Source: Escherichia boydii
Lineage (GTDB): Bacteria; Pseudomonadota; Gammaproteobacteria; Enterobacterales; Enterobacteriaceae
Length of the DNA stretch: 64,000 bases
NCBI GenBank assembly: GCA_041890495.1
Contig: CP169086.1
Location: forward strand, 992,001-1,056,000
Direction: 5' to 3'
The translations under genes were made by a program, and so were the position numbers. Every line of letters begins with the position of its first letter. The first letter of the stretch is position 1. The notes below the pieces were generated by a model. The model was not told the DNA's origin. It saw only the letters and a list, made by a program, of their open reading frames with translations, and made no database searches. Below are positions 18,279-28,600 of the stretch, one piece after another.

Positions 18279-19148
18279 ATGACAGTTATCAATCAGCCTA
18301 CCTGCACACTGTTTACCGATACTGAACGGTTCACGCAGCTGTCAGGGTATTACGAGGCGGAGCGTCACACGGTATGGATGATGCTGCGGGCTCAGCCACG
18401 TCCTTGCTTTAACCATGCGTTAATTGAAGAGATCATGAACTTTTCATGGCTGGTTCGCCAGTCTGGTTTTGCGGTTGATTTTTGGGTAACCGGATCGCTG
18501 GTTCCCGAGATGTATAACGTGGGCGGCGATCTGCAGTTCTTCGTTGAGTGCATTCAGCATGGTCGACGTGAAGCGCTACGGGCCTATGCGCGCGCCTGCG
18601 TTGATTGCGTCCATGCGGCCTCACGGGGGTTTGATACGGGGGCAATCTCTCTGGCCATGGTCGAAGGCAGCGCGTTAGGGGGCGGGTTTGAGGCCGCTCT
18701 GGCGCACCATTTCGTTCTGGCGCAGCGCGATGCCCGCTTAGGTTTCCCCGAGATTGCGTTCAACCTGTTTCCGGGCATGGGAGGATATTCACTGGTTGCA
18801 CGCCGTTCTGGCATGAGGCTTGCGGAGGAGCTCATCTACAAAGGCGAATCCCATACGGCTGAATGGTACGAACAGCACGGGCTGGTGGACGTCCTGTTTG
18901 AACCCGGACAAAGCTATGTCTCCACCCGAACCTTCATCGATACGCTGCGGCCAAAACTGAATGGCATAAGGGCAATGCTGCGCGCCCGTACGCGCGTTCT
19001 GCAATTGCCTCGCAGTGAACTGATGGATATCACGGAAGACTGGGTTGATGCCGCTTTTTGCCTGGAGCAGAAAGATATCGCCTACATGGAGCGTCTGGTC
19101 ACGCTGCAAAACCGCCATCACGCTGCGGGCCTGCGTAAAGCCAGTTAA
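18279..19148 (+). CDS. rpfF: RpfF-type crotonase, DSF-family fatty-acid signal synthase
   Basis: RpfF enzymes are enoyl-CoA hydratase/thioesterase-fold proteins that make cis-2-unsaturated fatty acid signals (DSF/BDSF) from acyl-ACP. The 289-residue protein has the crotonase core, and the catalytic glutamates characteristic of RpfF are visible in AMVEGSALGGGFEAAL and in GFPEIAFNLFPGMGG. AGGAGGA at 18264-18270 gives a strong start at ATG 18279. Its stop overlaps by 4 bases that of the convergent gene for the GGDEF/EAL receptor (RpfR type), the arrangement seen in Cronobacter and Burkholderia as a quorum-sensing pair. E. coli K-12 lacks this gene at this locus. An ordinary enoyl-CoA hydratase is less likely given length and context. 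Confidence 0.87.
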   Translation: MTVINQPTCTLFTDTERFTQLSGYYEAERHTVWMMLRAQPRPCFNHALIEEIMNFSWLVRQSGFAVDFWVTGSLVPEMYNVGGDLQFFVECIQHGRREALRAYARACVDCVHAASRGFDTGAISLAMVEGSALGGGFEAALAHHFVLAQRDARLGFPEIAFNLFPGMGGYSLVARRSGMRLAEELIYKGESHTAEWYEQHGLVDVLFEPGQSYVSTRTFIDTLRPKLNGIRAMLRARTRVLQLPRSELMDITEDWVDAAFCLEQKDIAYMERLVTLQNRHHAAGLRKAS

Positions 19149-21133
19149 CGTTGATTTCGCGCTTGATATCGTTTTAGCCATCGCTCGAATGCGGCAGCGG
19201 GCATCGGCTTAGCAAACAGAAAACCCTGCCGTTCGTTGACGCCGTTCTTGGTCAGAAAGGCGTCTTCTTTTGCACTTTCCACACCTTCGGCAATCACCTG
19301 TAGATTTAACGCCTGCGCCACCGCGACGATAGCGCGCACCAGTGACTGGGAAATAGACTGCTTATGGATATCCCTGACAAAAGATTGATCGAGTTTAATG
19401 GCGTCGATTGGGAAGCGGGCGAGCTGCGAAAGAGAAGAGTAGCCGGTGCCAAAATCATCCAGATGAATTTGCGCCCCGAGCCGGCTGAACTGCTGGATCA
19501 CGGAGAGCGCCAGCTCTTCGTTCTCGATAAGGCAGCTTTCGGTTAATTCGACGTCGACAGGGCAGTATTCAAAATTCAGATCCTTCAGCGCCTGCTTTAA
19601 GTCGCTGAAGATAGTCTGGTCGGCCAGCTGTCGCGCAGAGACGTTCACCGCCACGCGCAGGTTTATTCCCTTATCACGCCATTTCGCCACCTGGCGAACC
19701 ACATCGAGCATCACCCAGCGGCCCAGCGGCACTATCAACCCCGACTCCTCGGCATAAGAGATAAACTCCAGCGGCGGGATCAAGCCGCGTTCTGGTGATT
19801 GCCAGCGGACCAGCGCTTCAAGGCTTCTGACTTCTCCGCGCCAGGTTAATTTCGGCTGATAGTGGATCAAAAGCTGATCGTTATCCAGGGCCTTACGCAG
19901 GTTGGTATCCAGCCAGAGATACTCAAACACGCGCTGGTTCATCTCGGGTGAGAAGACGCAGAACTTGCCCCGGCCGTTCTCTTTGGCGGTGTACATGGCG
20001 GTATCGGCGTTACGAATGACGCTTTCCCGGTCGTTCCCATGCTGCGGGGCGAGGGCGATCCCCAGAGAGCAGCCGGTATAAACCTCAATCAGACCGATGC
20101 GGAACGGCTGGCGCAGGCGGGTTAAAATGCGCGACGCCATCGCCTCCAGAGAGCCCTGAGAGGTATTCGTGGCCATGACGATAAACTCATCACCGCCAAG
20201 TCGCGCCAGCACCTGCTCTTCATCCAGACAGCTCAAAATGGCGAGGGCGACAGCCTGTAACAGCTGATCGCCAAACATATGCCCGTAAGCGTCGTTGACC
20301 TTTTTAAAGTTATCCAGATCGAGATACACCACGCCTACCTGCGTGTCGCCGCGGTTGTCGATGGCGTCAGAAATCAGATCGTGGATCGCATTGCGGTTTG
20401 GCAAGCCGGTGATGGTATCGGTATTGGCCAGTACGCGCAGCCGCTCCTGAGCGCGGCGCTCCTCGGTAATATCTGTCCCGGAACAGATAAGGAAAATTTC
20501 ATTTTTACCGCTGCCGCTGTGAACGAATTTGTTTCTGAACAGAAACAGCCGCTGCCCTTTACGCGTTTTGATCCAGCGTTCAACTTCATAGGAGCTGCCG
20601 TTGCGAAAAAAACCGGTAATATTGCGCTTTGAGGCTGCCGCTTCGCTGCGGCTCATAAACAGCTTAAATACGTTCTGACCAATGACTTCTTGCTCTTTCA
20701 GACCGGTGTACTCTTCGCTAAGCCGGTTAAAACGCTGAATATTGCCGTTCTGATCGAGAATAACAATGACGGAGTTTGCCTCTGAGACAACCTGTTCCGC
20801 GAAAGAGAGCCCATGAGCCAGGTCGCGCGCCACGGAGGGCGCATCGTTCCAGGCGGAAGCGGTACCGGCCCACTCGTTACGCGTAATTTTCCGCCCAACA
20901 AGGTGAACCGGGAGATCTTCCCCGAATAGCGAGAGCGTCATGGAAATACTGGAGGTAATAACGGTTAAGTGGCGGATGAGATCGGCCTGATCGTCGTCCA
21001 GCGAAATTACCTGAGTGACATCGGCATTTTCACTGGCGGCAAGGTGCAGAGCATTGCTGTCAGCTGACAAGCGCCACCACGGGCTGTGAGTCCCCATGTA
21101 GCGAAACAGCAAATTCTGCTCCAGATCGTCCAT
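19145..21133 (-). CDS. rpfR: PAS-GGDEF-EAL cyclic-di-GMP protein RpfR / Gmr (PdeR)
   Basis: This 662-residue protein corresponds to E. coli Gmr/PdeR (YciR) and to RpfR of RpfF-containing species. The N-terminal about 95 residues correspond to the RpfF-interaction region; a PAS domain (about 110-225) would bind the fatty-acid signal; the GGDEF motif is at 313-317 (RLGGDEF) and the EAL domain starts with SLEALVRW (E439), then DDFGTGYSSL and IAEGVES. All catalytic signatures are intact, so both cyclase and phosphodiesterase activity are possible; phosphodiesterase output stimulated by BDSF is known for RpfR. It is convergent with rpfF. Confidence 0.88.
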   Translation of the reverse strand: MDDLEQNLLFRYMGTHSPWWRLSADSNALHLAASENADVTQVISLDDDQADLIRHLTVITSSISMTLSLFGEDLPVHLVGRKITRNEWAGTASAWNDAPSVARDLAHGLSFAEQVVSEANSVIVILDQNGNIQRFNRLSEEYTGLKEQEVIGQNVFKLFMSRSEAAASKRNITGFFRNGSSYEVERWIKTRKGQRLFLFRNKFVHSGSGKNEIFLICSGTDITEERRAQERLRVLANTDTITGLPNRNAIHDLISDAIDNRGDTQVGVVYLDLDNFKKVNDAYGHMFGDQLLQAVALAILSCLDEEQVLARLGGDEFIVMATNTSQGSLEAMASRILTRLRQPFRIGLIEVYTGCSLGIALAPQHGNDRESVIRNADTAMYTAKENGRGKFCVFSPEMNQRVFEYLWLDTNLRKALDNDQLLIHYQPKLTWRGEVRSLEALVRWQSPERGLIPPLEFISYAEESGLIVPLGRWVMLDVVRQVAKWRDKGINLRVAVNVSARQLADQTIFSDLKQALKDLNFEYCPVDVELTESCLIENEELALSVIQQFSRLGAQIHLDDFGTGYSSLSQLARFPIDAIKLDQSFVRDIHKQSISQSLVRAIVAVAQALNLQVIAEGVESAKEDAFLTKNGVNERQGFLFAKPMPAAAFERWLKRYQARNQR

Positions 21134-21459
21134 TATGTTTTCTCCCGCAGCTGTTCATTAGCGCACAAATTATTCATTTGTTGTCGACTTTTCCGTTGAG
21201 AAATAGCGGCAAACCCGAAGTGAACCTGTTGTTTTTCCCTGCTTTCTTATATTAAAACGAGTCAGGTGAAAAAGGATACTGAGCGTATAGAAATTCACGT
21301 AACCGAATATAACAACACTCTTTTACTGTAGATAATTATGGCGGTTTTGGGTGAAGGGATACTGAAAATAGTAAGGAAAAATAATGATTTTGTGGCGGGG
21401 ATAAAAAGAAAAATTGTCGGCCCTTCCGGAAAGGAAATGACCGACAATTGAACCGGTTA
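21134..21459. other. rpfR-rnb intergenic region
   Basis: This 326-base gap contains the rpfR promoter at its left side, since rpfR reads leftward, and the rnb terminator at its right end. I see no additional gene. The shift from diverged to E. coli-like sequence falls somewhere near 21400. Confidence 0.5.
21404..21449 (-). terminator. rnb intrinsic terminator
   Basis: A 9-bp outer stem (21412-21420 with 21441-21449) encloses a smaller hairpin and is followed on the minus strand by a T-rich run. It lies 10 bases after the rnb stop. Confidence 0.75.
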
Positions 21460-23394
21460 TCAGGCGACCGGGCGCGCAATAATGCTGCGGGTTTCCATGC
21501 GGACTTCGGCAATGGTGACGTCAATAACGTCAGTTACTTTATAAACCGTTTCACCTTTAATTTGTACGGTGCCGTTTTCCTGGCTGCAAACCATTTCATC
21601 GCGCACAGCGTGTAAGAAAGGTGCAGGAATAAAGGCGATAGCGCCGTTATCAACCAAACGAACACGCATGCCGCCACGGCTGATATCGACAATTTCCGCC
21701 GCGAAACGGGTGTCGGTCCCGGCTTTGTCTTTCAGGAAGCGTGCGTATAACCAGTCACCAACATCACGTTCTGCCATCCGATTGAGACGGCGACGCTCGG
21801 CCATTTGGACAGTGATCTCATCCTGTGGACGCGTCGCAGTTTCGCCTTTGATAACCGCTTTCAGCAGACGGTGGTTGATCATGTCGCCATATTTACGGAT
21901 CGGCGATGTCCAGGTGGCGTATGCTTCCAGACCGAGGCCAAAGTGAGGACCGGGTTCAGTGCTAATTTCAGCAAATGACTGGAAGCGACGAATGCGGCTG
22001 TCGAGGAAACCAGTTGGTTGCGCATCCAGTTCACGACGCAGTTTGCAGAAACCGTCCAGCGTGAGCACTTCTTCGGCATCGACATGCAGACCGTGCGTTT
22101 TCAGCAACGCTGCCAGCGCGTCGGCATTCGCCGGATCAAAGCCCATATGCACGTTATAGATGCCAAAACCGAGCTTATCGCGCAGTACGCGGGCCGCACA
22201 AATGTTAGCGGCAATCATCGCTTCTTCGACGATACGGTTGGCAATGCGACGAGGCTCGGCGACGATATCCAGCACTTCACCTTTTTCACCGAGAATAAAG
22301 CGGTAATCCGGGCGATCTTTAAACACCAGTGCGTGGTTATGACGCCACTCGCCGCGGCGTTGGCAAATTTGCGCTAGCAAACGGACTTGTTCGGCAATTG
22401 CTTCACTTTCAGGCTGCCAGTCACCGGTATTTTCCAGCCAGTCAGAAACCTGGTCATACACCAGCTTTGCTTTGGATTCGATGGTGGCGGCAAAGAATTC
22501 GATATTATCTTCAATGGTGCCATCAGCGGAGAGCGTCATGCGGCATGCCAGTACCGGGCGGACTTCATTGGCGCGCAGTGAGCAGAGATCGTCAGAAAGC
22601 TCGCGAGGCAGCATAGGGATGTTGAAGCCAGGCAGATAGTTGGTGAATGCGCGAATTTTCGCGGCTTTGTCCAGCTTGCTGCCTTCAGCAATCCACGCGG
22701 TTGGATCGGCAATCGCCACAATCAGCTGAAGTTTGTCATCCGGCAACGCCTTAGCGAAAAGGGCGTCATCCATATCTTCTGTGCTGGCACTGTCGATGGT
22801 GACAAAATCCAGCGCGGTCAGATCTTCACGAACCAGACCTTCATCGAGCATTTCGGTAGCGACGCCGTCTGGTGCTTCTTTTTCCAGATTATGGCGTGCA
22901 AGTGTAACCCACCACGGTACAAAGTGATCGTCACCAAAAGTGATGTATTGTGTCAGTTCTGCATAGAAAGAACGATCGCCTTTCAGCGGATGACGGCGCA
23001 TTTCGGCAACCGCCCAGTCGCCTTCTTTAAACTCGTGGTTCAGGCCACGGGCTGCGCGGCAAGGAATGGCGTCTTTTAAGAGTGGATGATCAGGAACGAT
23101 GGCCAGACGGTCATTTTTGCCCTGAACCTTACCCACGAAACGAGTCAGGAACGGTTCAACCAGTTCTTCTGGCTCTGCGGATTCACGTTCTTTTTCACTG
23201 TGGATCACCGCGATAATTCGGTCGCCATGCATGACTTTTTTCATCTGCGGCGGCGGAATGAAATAACTTTTTTGCGCGTCGACTTCCAGGAAGCCAAAGC
23301 CTTTTTCTGTGGCTTTTACCACCCCTTCAGCGCGTGGCGTCTGGGAATGCAGTTGCTGTTTAAGCTGCGCTAGCAGCGGGTTGTCCTGAAACAT
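21460..23394 (-). CDS. rnb: Exoribonuclease II
   Basis: RNase II is a processive 3'-5' hydrolytic exoribonuclease. The 644-residue length is typical. The two N-terminal cold-shock-like domains, the RNB catalytic domain with aspartates in DSASTEDMDDALF (Asp 201-210 region) and the C-terminal S1 domain (EIVDISRGGMRVRLVDNGA) are all intact. Apart from one or two residues it reads as E. coli RNase II, unlike its neighbours rpfR and yciW, so it forms an E. coli-like island. Confidence 0.96.
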   Translation of the reverse strand: MFQDNPLLAQLKQQLHSQTPRAEGVVKATEKGFGFLEVDAQKSYFIPPPQMKKVMHGDRIIAVIHSEKERESAEPEELVEPFLTRFVGKVQGKNDRLAIVPDHPLLKDAIPCRAARGLNHEFKEGDWAVAEMRRHPLKGDRSFYAELTQYITFGDDHFVPWWVTLARHNLEKEAPDGVATEMLDEGLVREDLTALDFVTIDSASTEDMDDALFAKALPDDKLQLIVAIADPTAWIAEGSKLDKAAKIRAFTNYLPGFNIPMLPRELSDDLCSLRANEVRPVLACRMTLSADGTIEDNIEFFAATIESKAKLVYDQVSDWLENTGDWQPESEAIAEQVRLLAQICQRRGEWRHNHALVFKDRPDYRFILGEKGEVLDIVAEPRRIANRIVEEAMIAANICAARVLRDKLGFGIYNVHMGFDPANADALAALLKTHGLHVDAEEVLTLDGFCKLRRELDAQPTGFLDSRIRRFQSFAEISTEPGPHFGLGLEAYATWTSPIRKYGDMINHRLLKAVIKGETATRPQDEITVQMAERRRLNRMAERDVGDWLYARFLKDKAGTDTRFAAEIVDISRGGMRVRLVDNGAIAFIPAPFLHAVRDEMVCSQENGTVQIKGETVYKVTDVIDVTIAEVRMETRSIIARPVA

Positions 23395-23483
23395 AATTGT
23401 CTATTTTGGTGGCCATTAGAGCGGCTGACAGTTTTACGCGAATCTCACTGTCTCAGCAAGCGGTCTTTGGGTAATTAGTATGG

Positions 23484-24470
23484 TTATTCCTCTTTACCAA
23501 ACGCGACTTTCAGACGATTGAGCCAGCCATCAAACGCGCTTTGGGTAAGCAGCGTGATGGCATGTTCGCCGGAGAGCCCTTGATCCGTGAGAGGGGTAAA
23601 CTGCGCGGCGCTAAAGCGGTCCGGAGAGCGGGTCAGCAGTTCGACCGCCGCCGAAAGTGCGGGGGACGTCAGCGGGATCTCTTCGCGGGTGTTTAACAGG
23701 ATTTCTCCGGTCAGGTCGAGCAGCGACGGCTCATGACAAAGGACCGGCGTCAGCGCCTCTAGCGCGGGTTCAGCCTGCCAGCGAGACAGCGACTCAAGCT
23801 GATGCGCACTCGCATAGCGCAGCTCGACGACGGGCAAAAGCGGCGTCCACGCGGCGTGGCGTGTAGGCAGAGTGTGCGGCTGAATATGATGGCCTGGCAA
23901 CCAGCGAACGGGGTGTCCCAACAGCGCCTGAAAAATCGCGACCACGCGCGCCTGAAAACCGATAAACCCGATAATCTGGTTAATTACCACAATGTCATAT
24001 GTTGACAGGCCAACCTCATCAAGCTGGTTCTGCGCTTTATCATCAATGACATCAGGGGAGCTGGCGAGCTGGCGGGCATACTGCGTGATTTGCGCCAGAC
24101 GCCGGTTACTTTCGCGTGAGGAGTCCGGGCCGGGAAGCGGGGCGAGGAGGGCGGCGTAATGGTTACAGAGCCGCTGAACGCCACAGGCCTGTGCGACCGT
24201 TAGCGCGGTACTGAGCCGATCGTAAGCGCTGAGCGTATGCAGTCGGTTCACGGGAATCGAGAGCGGAAACAGCTGGTGACATAAGGCTCTGGCAGGAGCA
24301 AGCCAGCCAGAACAGGCGGCGACAATATCATCAGGCAGGGCTAAATCGAGCAAAAAACGATCGTCGACGTTAGCGGCTTCGGGCACCAGAGGCAGAACAT
24401 CCGTCTGCGCGTGGTTCGACTGGGTCTCGTGATACCAGTGGCCTTTGCCGGAAAAACGGCGTTGTTCCAT
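23484..24470 (-). CDS. yciW: YciW, CMD/AhpD-like protein of the cysteine regulon
   Basis: YciW is a predicted oxidoreductase with an AhpD/carboxymuconolactone-decarboxylase-like fold, linked in E. coli to the CysB regulon and cysteine/methionine metabolism. The 328-residue protein begins MEQRRFSGKGHWYHETQ. The alpha-helical stretch with INQIIGFIGFQARVVAIFQAL and the terminal LLTQSAFDGWLNRLKVAFGK are conserved. The usual peroxidatic CxxC of AhpD is not obvious. It is diverged from the E. coli protein. The start is ATG 24470. Confidence 0.85.
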   Translation of the reverse strand: MEQRRFSGKGHWYHETQSNHAQTDVLPLVPEAANVDDRFLLDLALPDDIVAACSGWLAPARALCHQLFPLSIPVNRLHTLSAYDRLSTALTVAQACGVQRLCNHYAALLAPLPGPDSSRESNRRLAQITQYARQLASSPDVIDDKAQNQLDEVGLSTYDIVVINQIIGFIGFQARVVAIFQALLGHPVRWLPGHHIQPHTLPTRHAAWTPLLPVVELRYASAHQLESLSRWQAEPALEALTPVLCHEPSLLDLTGEILLNTREEIPLTSPALSAAVELLTRSPDRFSAAQFTPLTDQGLSGEHAITLLTQSAFDGWLNRLKVAFGKEE

Positions 24471-24586
24471 GTGCGTTCCTTGATCTCAAAATGGCGATCA
24501 ATATCCTGGCGTAAGGCAGATAAAGGGAAAAATATTGTTAGGTGATAACAAATAGCAGAACGGAATAACGAAGGGGTGATGCGGGG

Positions 24587-24616
24587 GGAAAACTCTCTTC
24601 CCGGGCGGGAAGAGAG
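24587..24616 (-). terminator. fabI intrinsic terminator
   Basis: A 10-bp stem (24593-24602 with 24607-24616) with a 4-nt loop is followed by TTTT on the minus strand, 8 bases after the fabI stop. Confidence 0.85.
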
Positions 24617-24623
24617 TAACAGC

Positions 24624-25412
24624 TTATTTCAGTTCGAGTTCGTTCATTGCAGCAATGCTGAAACCGCCGTCAACGTGGACCACTTCACCGGAGATACCGG
24701 CAGAGAGATCGGAGCACAGGAATGCCGCAGAGTTACCCACATCTTCAATAGTAACGGTACGGCGAATCGGGGTAACGGCTTCGCAATGAGCCAGCATTTT
24801 GCGGAAGTCTTTGATACCGGAGGCCGCCAGAGTACGGATCGGACCAGCAGAGATGGCGTTAACACGCACACCTTCCGGACCCATCGCGTTCGCCATATAG
24901 CGCACGTTCGCTTCCAGAGACGCTTTTGCCAGACCCATAACGTTGTAGTTCGGGATAGCGCGCTCAGCGCCAAGGTAGGAAAGGGTCAGCAGGGCAGAAC
25001 CCGGATTCAGCATGGAGCGGCAAGCTTTTGCCATTGCAACGAAGCTGTAGGAGCTGATGTCGTGGGCAATTTTGAAGCCTTCACGGGTAACGGCGTTAAC
25101 ATAGTCACCATCCAGCTGATCGCCAGGTGCAAAACCAATAGAGTGTACGAAACCGTCAAATTTCGGCCAAACTTTCCCCAGTTCAGCGAACATGGTGTCG
25201 ATGCTGGCATCTTCTGCAACATCGCACTGCAGAACGATGTCAGAACCCAATTGAGCGGCAAATTCTTCTACGCGGCCTTTCAGTTTGTCGTTCTGGTAGG
25301 TGAATGCCAGTTCAGCTCCTTCGCGGTGCATCGCCTGAGCGATACCGTAGGCGATGGATAGTTTGCTGGCAACACCGGTTACCAGAATGCGCTTACCGGA
25401 AAGAAAACCCAT
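24624..25412 (-). CDS. fabI: Enoyl-ACP reductase [NADH] FabI
   Basis: FabI carries out the last reduction of the fatty-acid elongation cycle and is the triclosan target. The 262-residue SDR-like protein starts at ATG 25412 ([19 protein letters not shown]); the ORF extends further upstream without support. The active-site Tyr and Lys lie in the [11 protein letters not shown] segment (Tyr156, Lys163), and Gly93, a site of triclosan resistance changes, is unchanged in [11 protein letters not shown]. It looks identical to E. coli FabI, although the family is too conserved for that to assign an origin. Confidence 0.97.
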
Positions 25413-25682
25413 AGCTTTAATCCTTATGTTGATTGCTTGTTGTGCCTTGTAATTCATAGCGTTACAGGCAGTATTTCAAAATCATTCGAAATTAGCTCGA
25501 AATTATAGCCCACTCACAGCCCCTTGTGTCACGATATTTCTCGCACTTCTCCGAAGTCGCATGCCCCGAAGAATGCGCCGTGGACTCGCGGGGGCGCAAA
25601 ATTTCAGCATTCGTCCAGTATATCACCCGGCAACAGCTTCGCCTCATCCAACCAGAGAAGGAGCGCGATTCCACCAGGGTAT
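25413..25682. other. fabI upstream region
   Basis: This 270-base stretch holds the fabI promoter and lies downstream of the RND gene on the same strand. I see no confident promoter boxes or terminator. The ycjD gene found upstream of fabI in E. coli is absent here. Confidence 0.35.
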
Positions 25683-28600
25683 TCACGCTTTCCTGATGTT
25701 GTCGACGAAACGCGCAATGACGATAAAGAAAACCGGTACGAAGAATATCGCGAGAAGCGTACCGCTAATCATGCCGCCAAATACGCCGGTACCGATGGCA
25801 TGCTGCGTACTGTCGCTTGCACCACTGGCCAGCATCAAGGGAACAACCCCTAAGGTGAAGGCTAACGAGGTCATCAGAATGGGGCGCAGGCGCTGGCTGG
25901 CAGCATGAACGGTTGCCGCCAGCAGGGGCTGTCCTTCGCGATGGAGCTGCCTGGCAAATTCAACAATCAGAATGGCGTTCTTGGCCGACAGGCCGATAAG
26001 CGTAATCAGGCCGACCTTAAAGAAAACGTCATTCGTCATGCCGGCAACAAACACCGCTATCACCGCGCCGATAAGACCTAACGGAACGACCAGCATGACC
26101 GCGAATGGAATAGACCAGCTCTCATACAGGGCGGCGAGCACCATAAACACGACAAGTATCGACAGGACGATAAGGCCCGGAAGCTGAGACTCCGATTTTC
26201 GCTCCTGCAATGAACTCCCGGCCCACTCGCCCGCCATACCCTGAGGTAAATCTCTGGACAAACTCTCCATAACCTTCATTGCGGTGCCGCTGGACTCTCC
26301 CGAGGCCGCATTTCCGGTAATCCGTATAGCAGAATAACCCTGATAACGCGTCAGCTGCTGCGGCGCAACGTTCCATGAAAGCGTGGCAAATGTCGATACC
26401 GGCACCATCTGACCCATTTGGTTTTTCACAGATAATGTCAGTATCTGCTCGGGCTGCATTCGGTAGGGCGCATCGGCCTGAATAATCACCTGCTGAACGC
26501 GGCCGCTATTCGTATAGTCATTGACGTAATTTGAGCCCAGGGAGACGGAGAGCGTCTGGTTGATTTCATCAAATGAGACGCCCATCGCTTCCGCCTTCTC
26601 CCGGTCAACCTGGAGCGCAAGGCTTGTTCCTTCCGGAAGACCGTCTATGTACACGTCACTCAGCTCAGGGCGCTGATTGGCCTGCAGGACCAGCGCGTCG
26701 GCAGCGCGCTTTAGCGCCTCGTAGCCCAGTCCCGCTCTGTCCTGCACGTACCAGGTGAAGCCCGAGGAGGTGCCCATATCTGAAATGGCCGGCGGGAGCA
26801 GGCTCATCGTAACGGCATCAGAGACGTTAATCATGCTGGCCTGTATATGGTCGGCTTCATCCTGTGCCGTCGAGCCCTGCCGGTTTTTCCAGTCCTTCAG
26901 CGTGGTGAAGGCCATAGCCGAATTCAGCCCTGAACCTGAAAATCCAAACCCCAGAATCATAATGTTGCTTTCAATATCCGGCCGGGCCGCAACTTCCTCT
27001 TCAAATTTTTTAACAACGTTGAGGGTGCGCTGCATCGTGGCATCAGAAGGCAGCTGGATTGAGGACATAAAGTAGCCCTGATCTTCGTCCGGCAGAAAGG
27101 ACGACGGTAACGAAGACAATCCCAAAAACAGCGCAGCGCAAAGCGCAACGTACAGGAGCAGCATACGTCCGGTTCGCCTCAGAACGGCACCCAGACCGGC
27201 TTCGTAACAGGCGGTGAGCGAACGGAAGCGCGCGTTAAACCTGGCCGCGAACCGTCCACCTCCGCTCTTTCCTGCCTTGTGCGGCTTGAGTAACGTTGCA
27301 CACAGGGCAGGCGTCAGCGTCAGGGCAAGAAACGCCGACAGCAGTATGGAGACCGCCATTGAAATACAAAATTGTCGGTAGATAATCCCGACGGATCCTT
27401 CAGCAAACCCCATGGGGATAAAGACGGCGGTGAGCACTAGCGTGATCCCGATAATCGCCGGGGTAATCTCCTGCATGGCTTGCCGGGTAGCGTCCCGTGG
27501 GGACAGACTTTTTTCCTCCATCAGTCGTTCAACGTTCTCCACAACCACAATGGCATCATCAACGATAATCCCTATCGCCAGCACCATGCCGAACATCGTC
27601 AGAATATTGATGGAGTATCCGCTCAACAACATCACCGTGAAGGTGCCAAGAAGTGCGACGGGAGCAACAATCGCCGGGATAAGCGTACAGCGTATCTTGT
27701 GCAGAAACAGCAGCATAACCAGGAAGACCAGGACCATCGCTTCCACGAATGTCTGAACAACCTTCACGATAGAAAGTTTCACAAACGGCGCGGTATCGAA
27801 AGGAACCGTAAACACCATTCCGTCGGGTAACACCCGGGAAAGCTCGTCGATGCGCGCACGCACGCCTGAAGCCGTACTCATTGCGTTGGCGCCTGGCGAC
27901 AGCTGGATTGCCGCCGCCGTCGAGGGCACGCCATTTTCACGGATACCAAAAGCGTAGCTTTGCAGGCCGGATTCAATCCGCGCAATGTCGGATAATTTCA
28001 GGCGGGCGCCGGATGCGTCAGATTTCAGGGTGATATTCCTGAACGCCTCGACCGAGGAGAGCTGTCCCTTTACGGTGATGGGATACGTTACCCCTTGTCC
28101 TTCAGATGCGGGCTCATCTCCCGTTTTACCGGGCGAAACCAGGGCATTTTGCTGGCCAACAGCAGTAAGCACATCGCTCACCGAAAGGCCGTAGCTGTGG
28201 AGCTTCATTGGATCCAGCCAGATGCGCAGCGCTTTTTCGCCGCCAAACAGCTGAACTTTCCCTACGCCGGGCACGCGACGAAGCTCGTCACTGACGTTTC
28301 GGGCAAAATAGTCGCTTAAGTCGGCTTCCTCGAATTGACCGTTGGTAGACTTCAGCCCCACCATCATTAAAAATCCAGAATTAGCGGCCTCGACGTTAAT
28401 GCCATTTTGTCTTACCGCCTGAGGAAGACGAGGCTCGACGATCTTAATCTGATTCTGCAGGTCCACCTGCGCCAGCTTGATGTCCGTGCCGGGTTTAAAC
28501 GTGACGGTAATTGATGCCGAACCGGTTGTGTCACTGGATGATTCGAAATAGAGCAGGTTATCGACTCCAGAGATTTCTCGCTCGATTAACGACACAACCG

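Noticed and set aside
24576..25361. A 261-codon ORF on the plus strand
   Set aside because: It lies wholly antisense to fabI; the peptide is rich in His, Arg and Asn and has no recognisable domain. It mirrors fabI codon usage.
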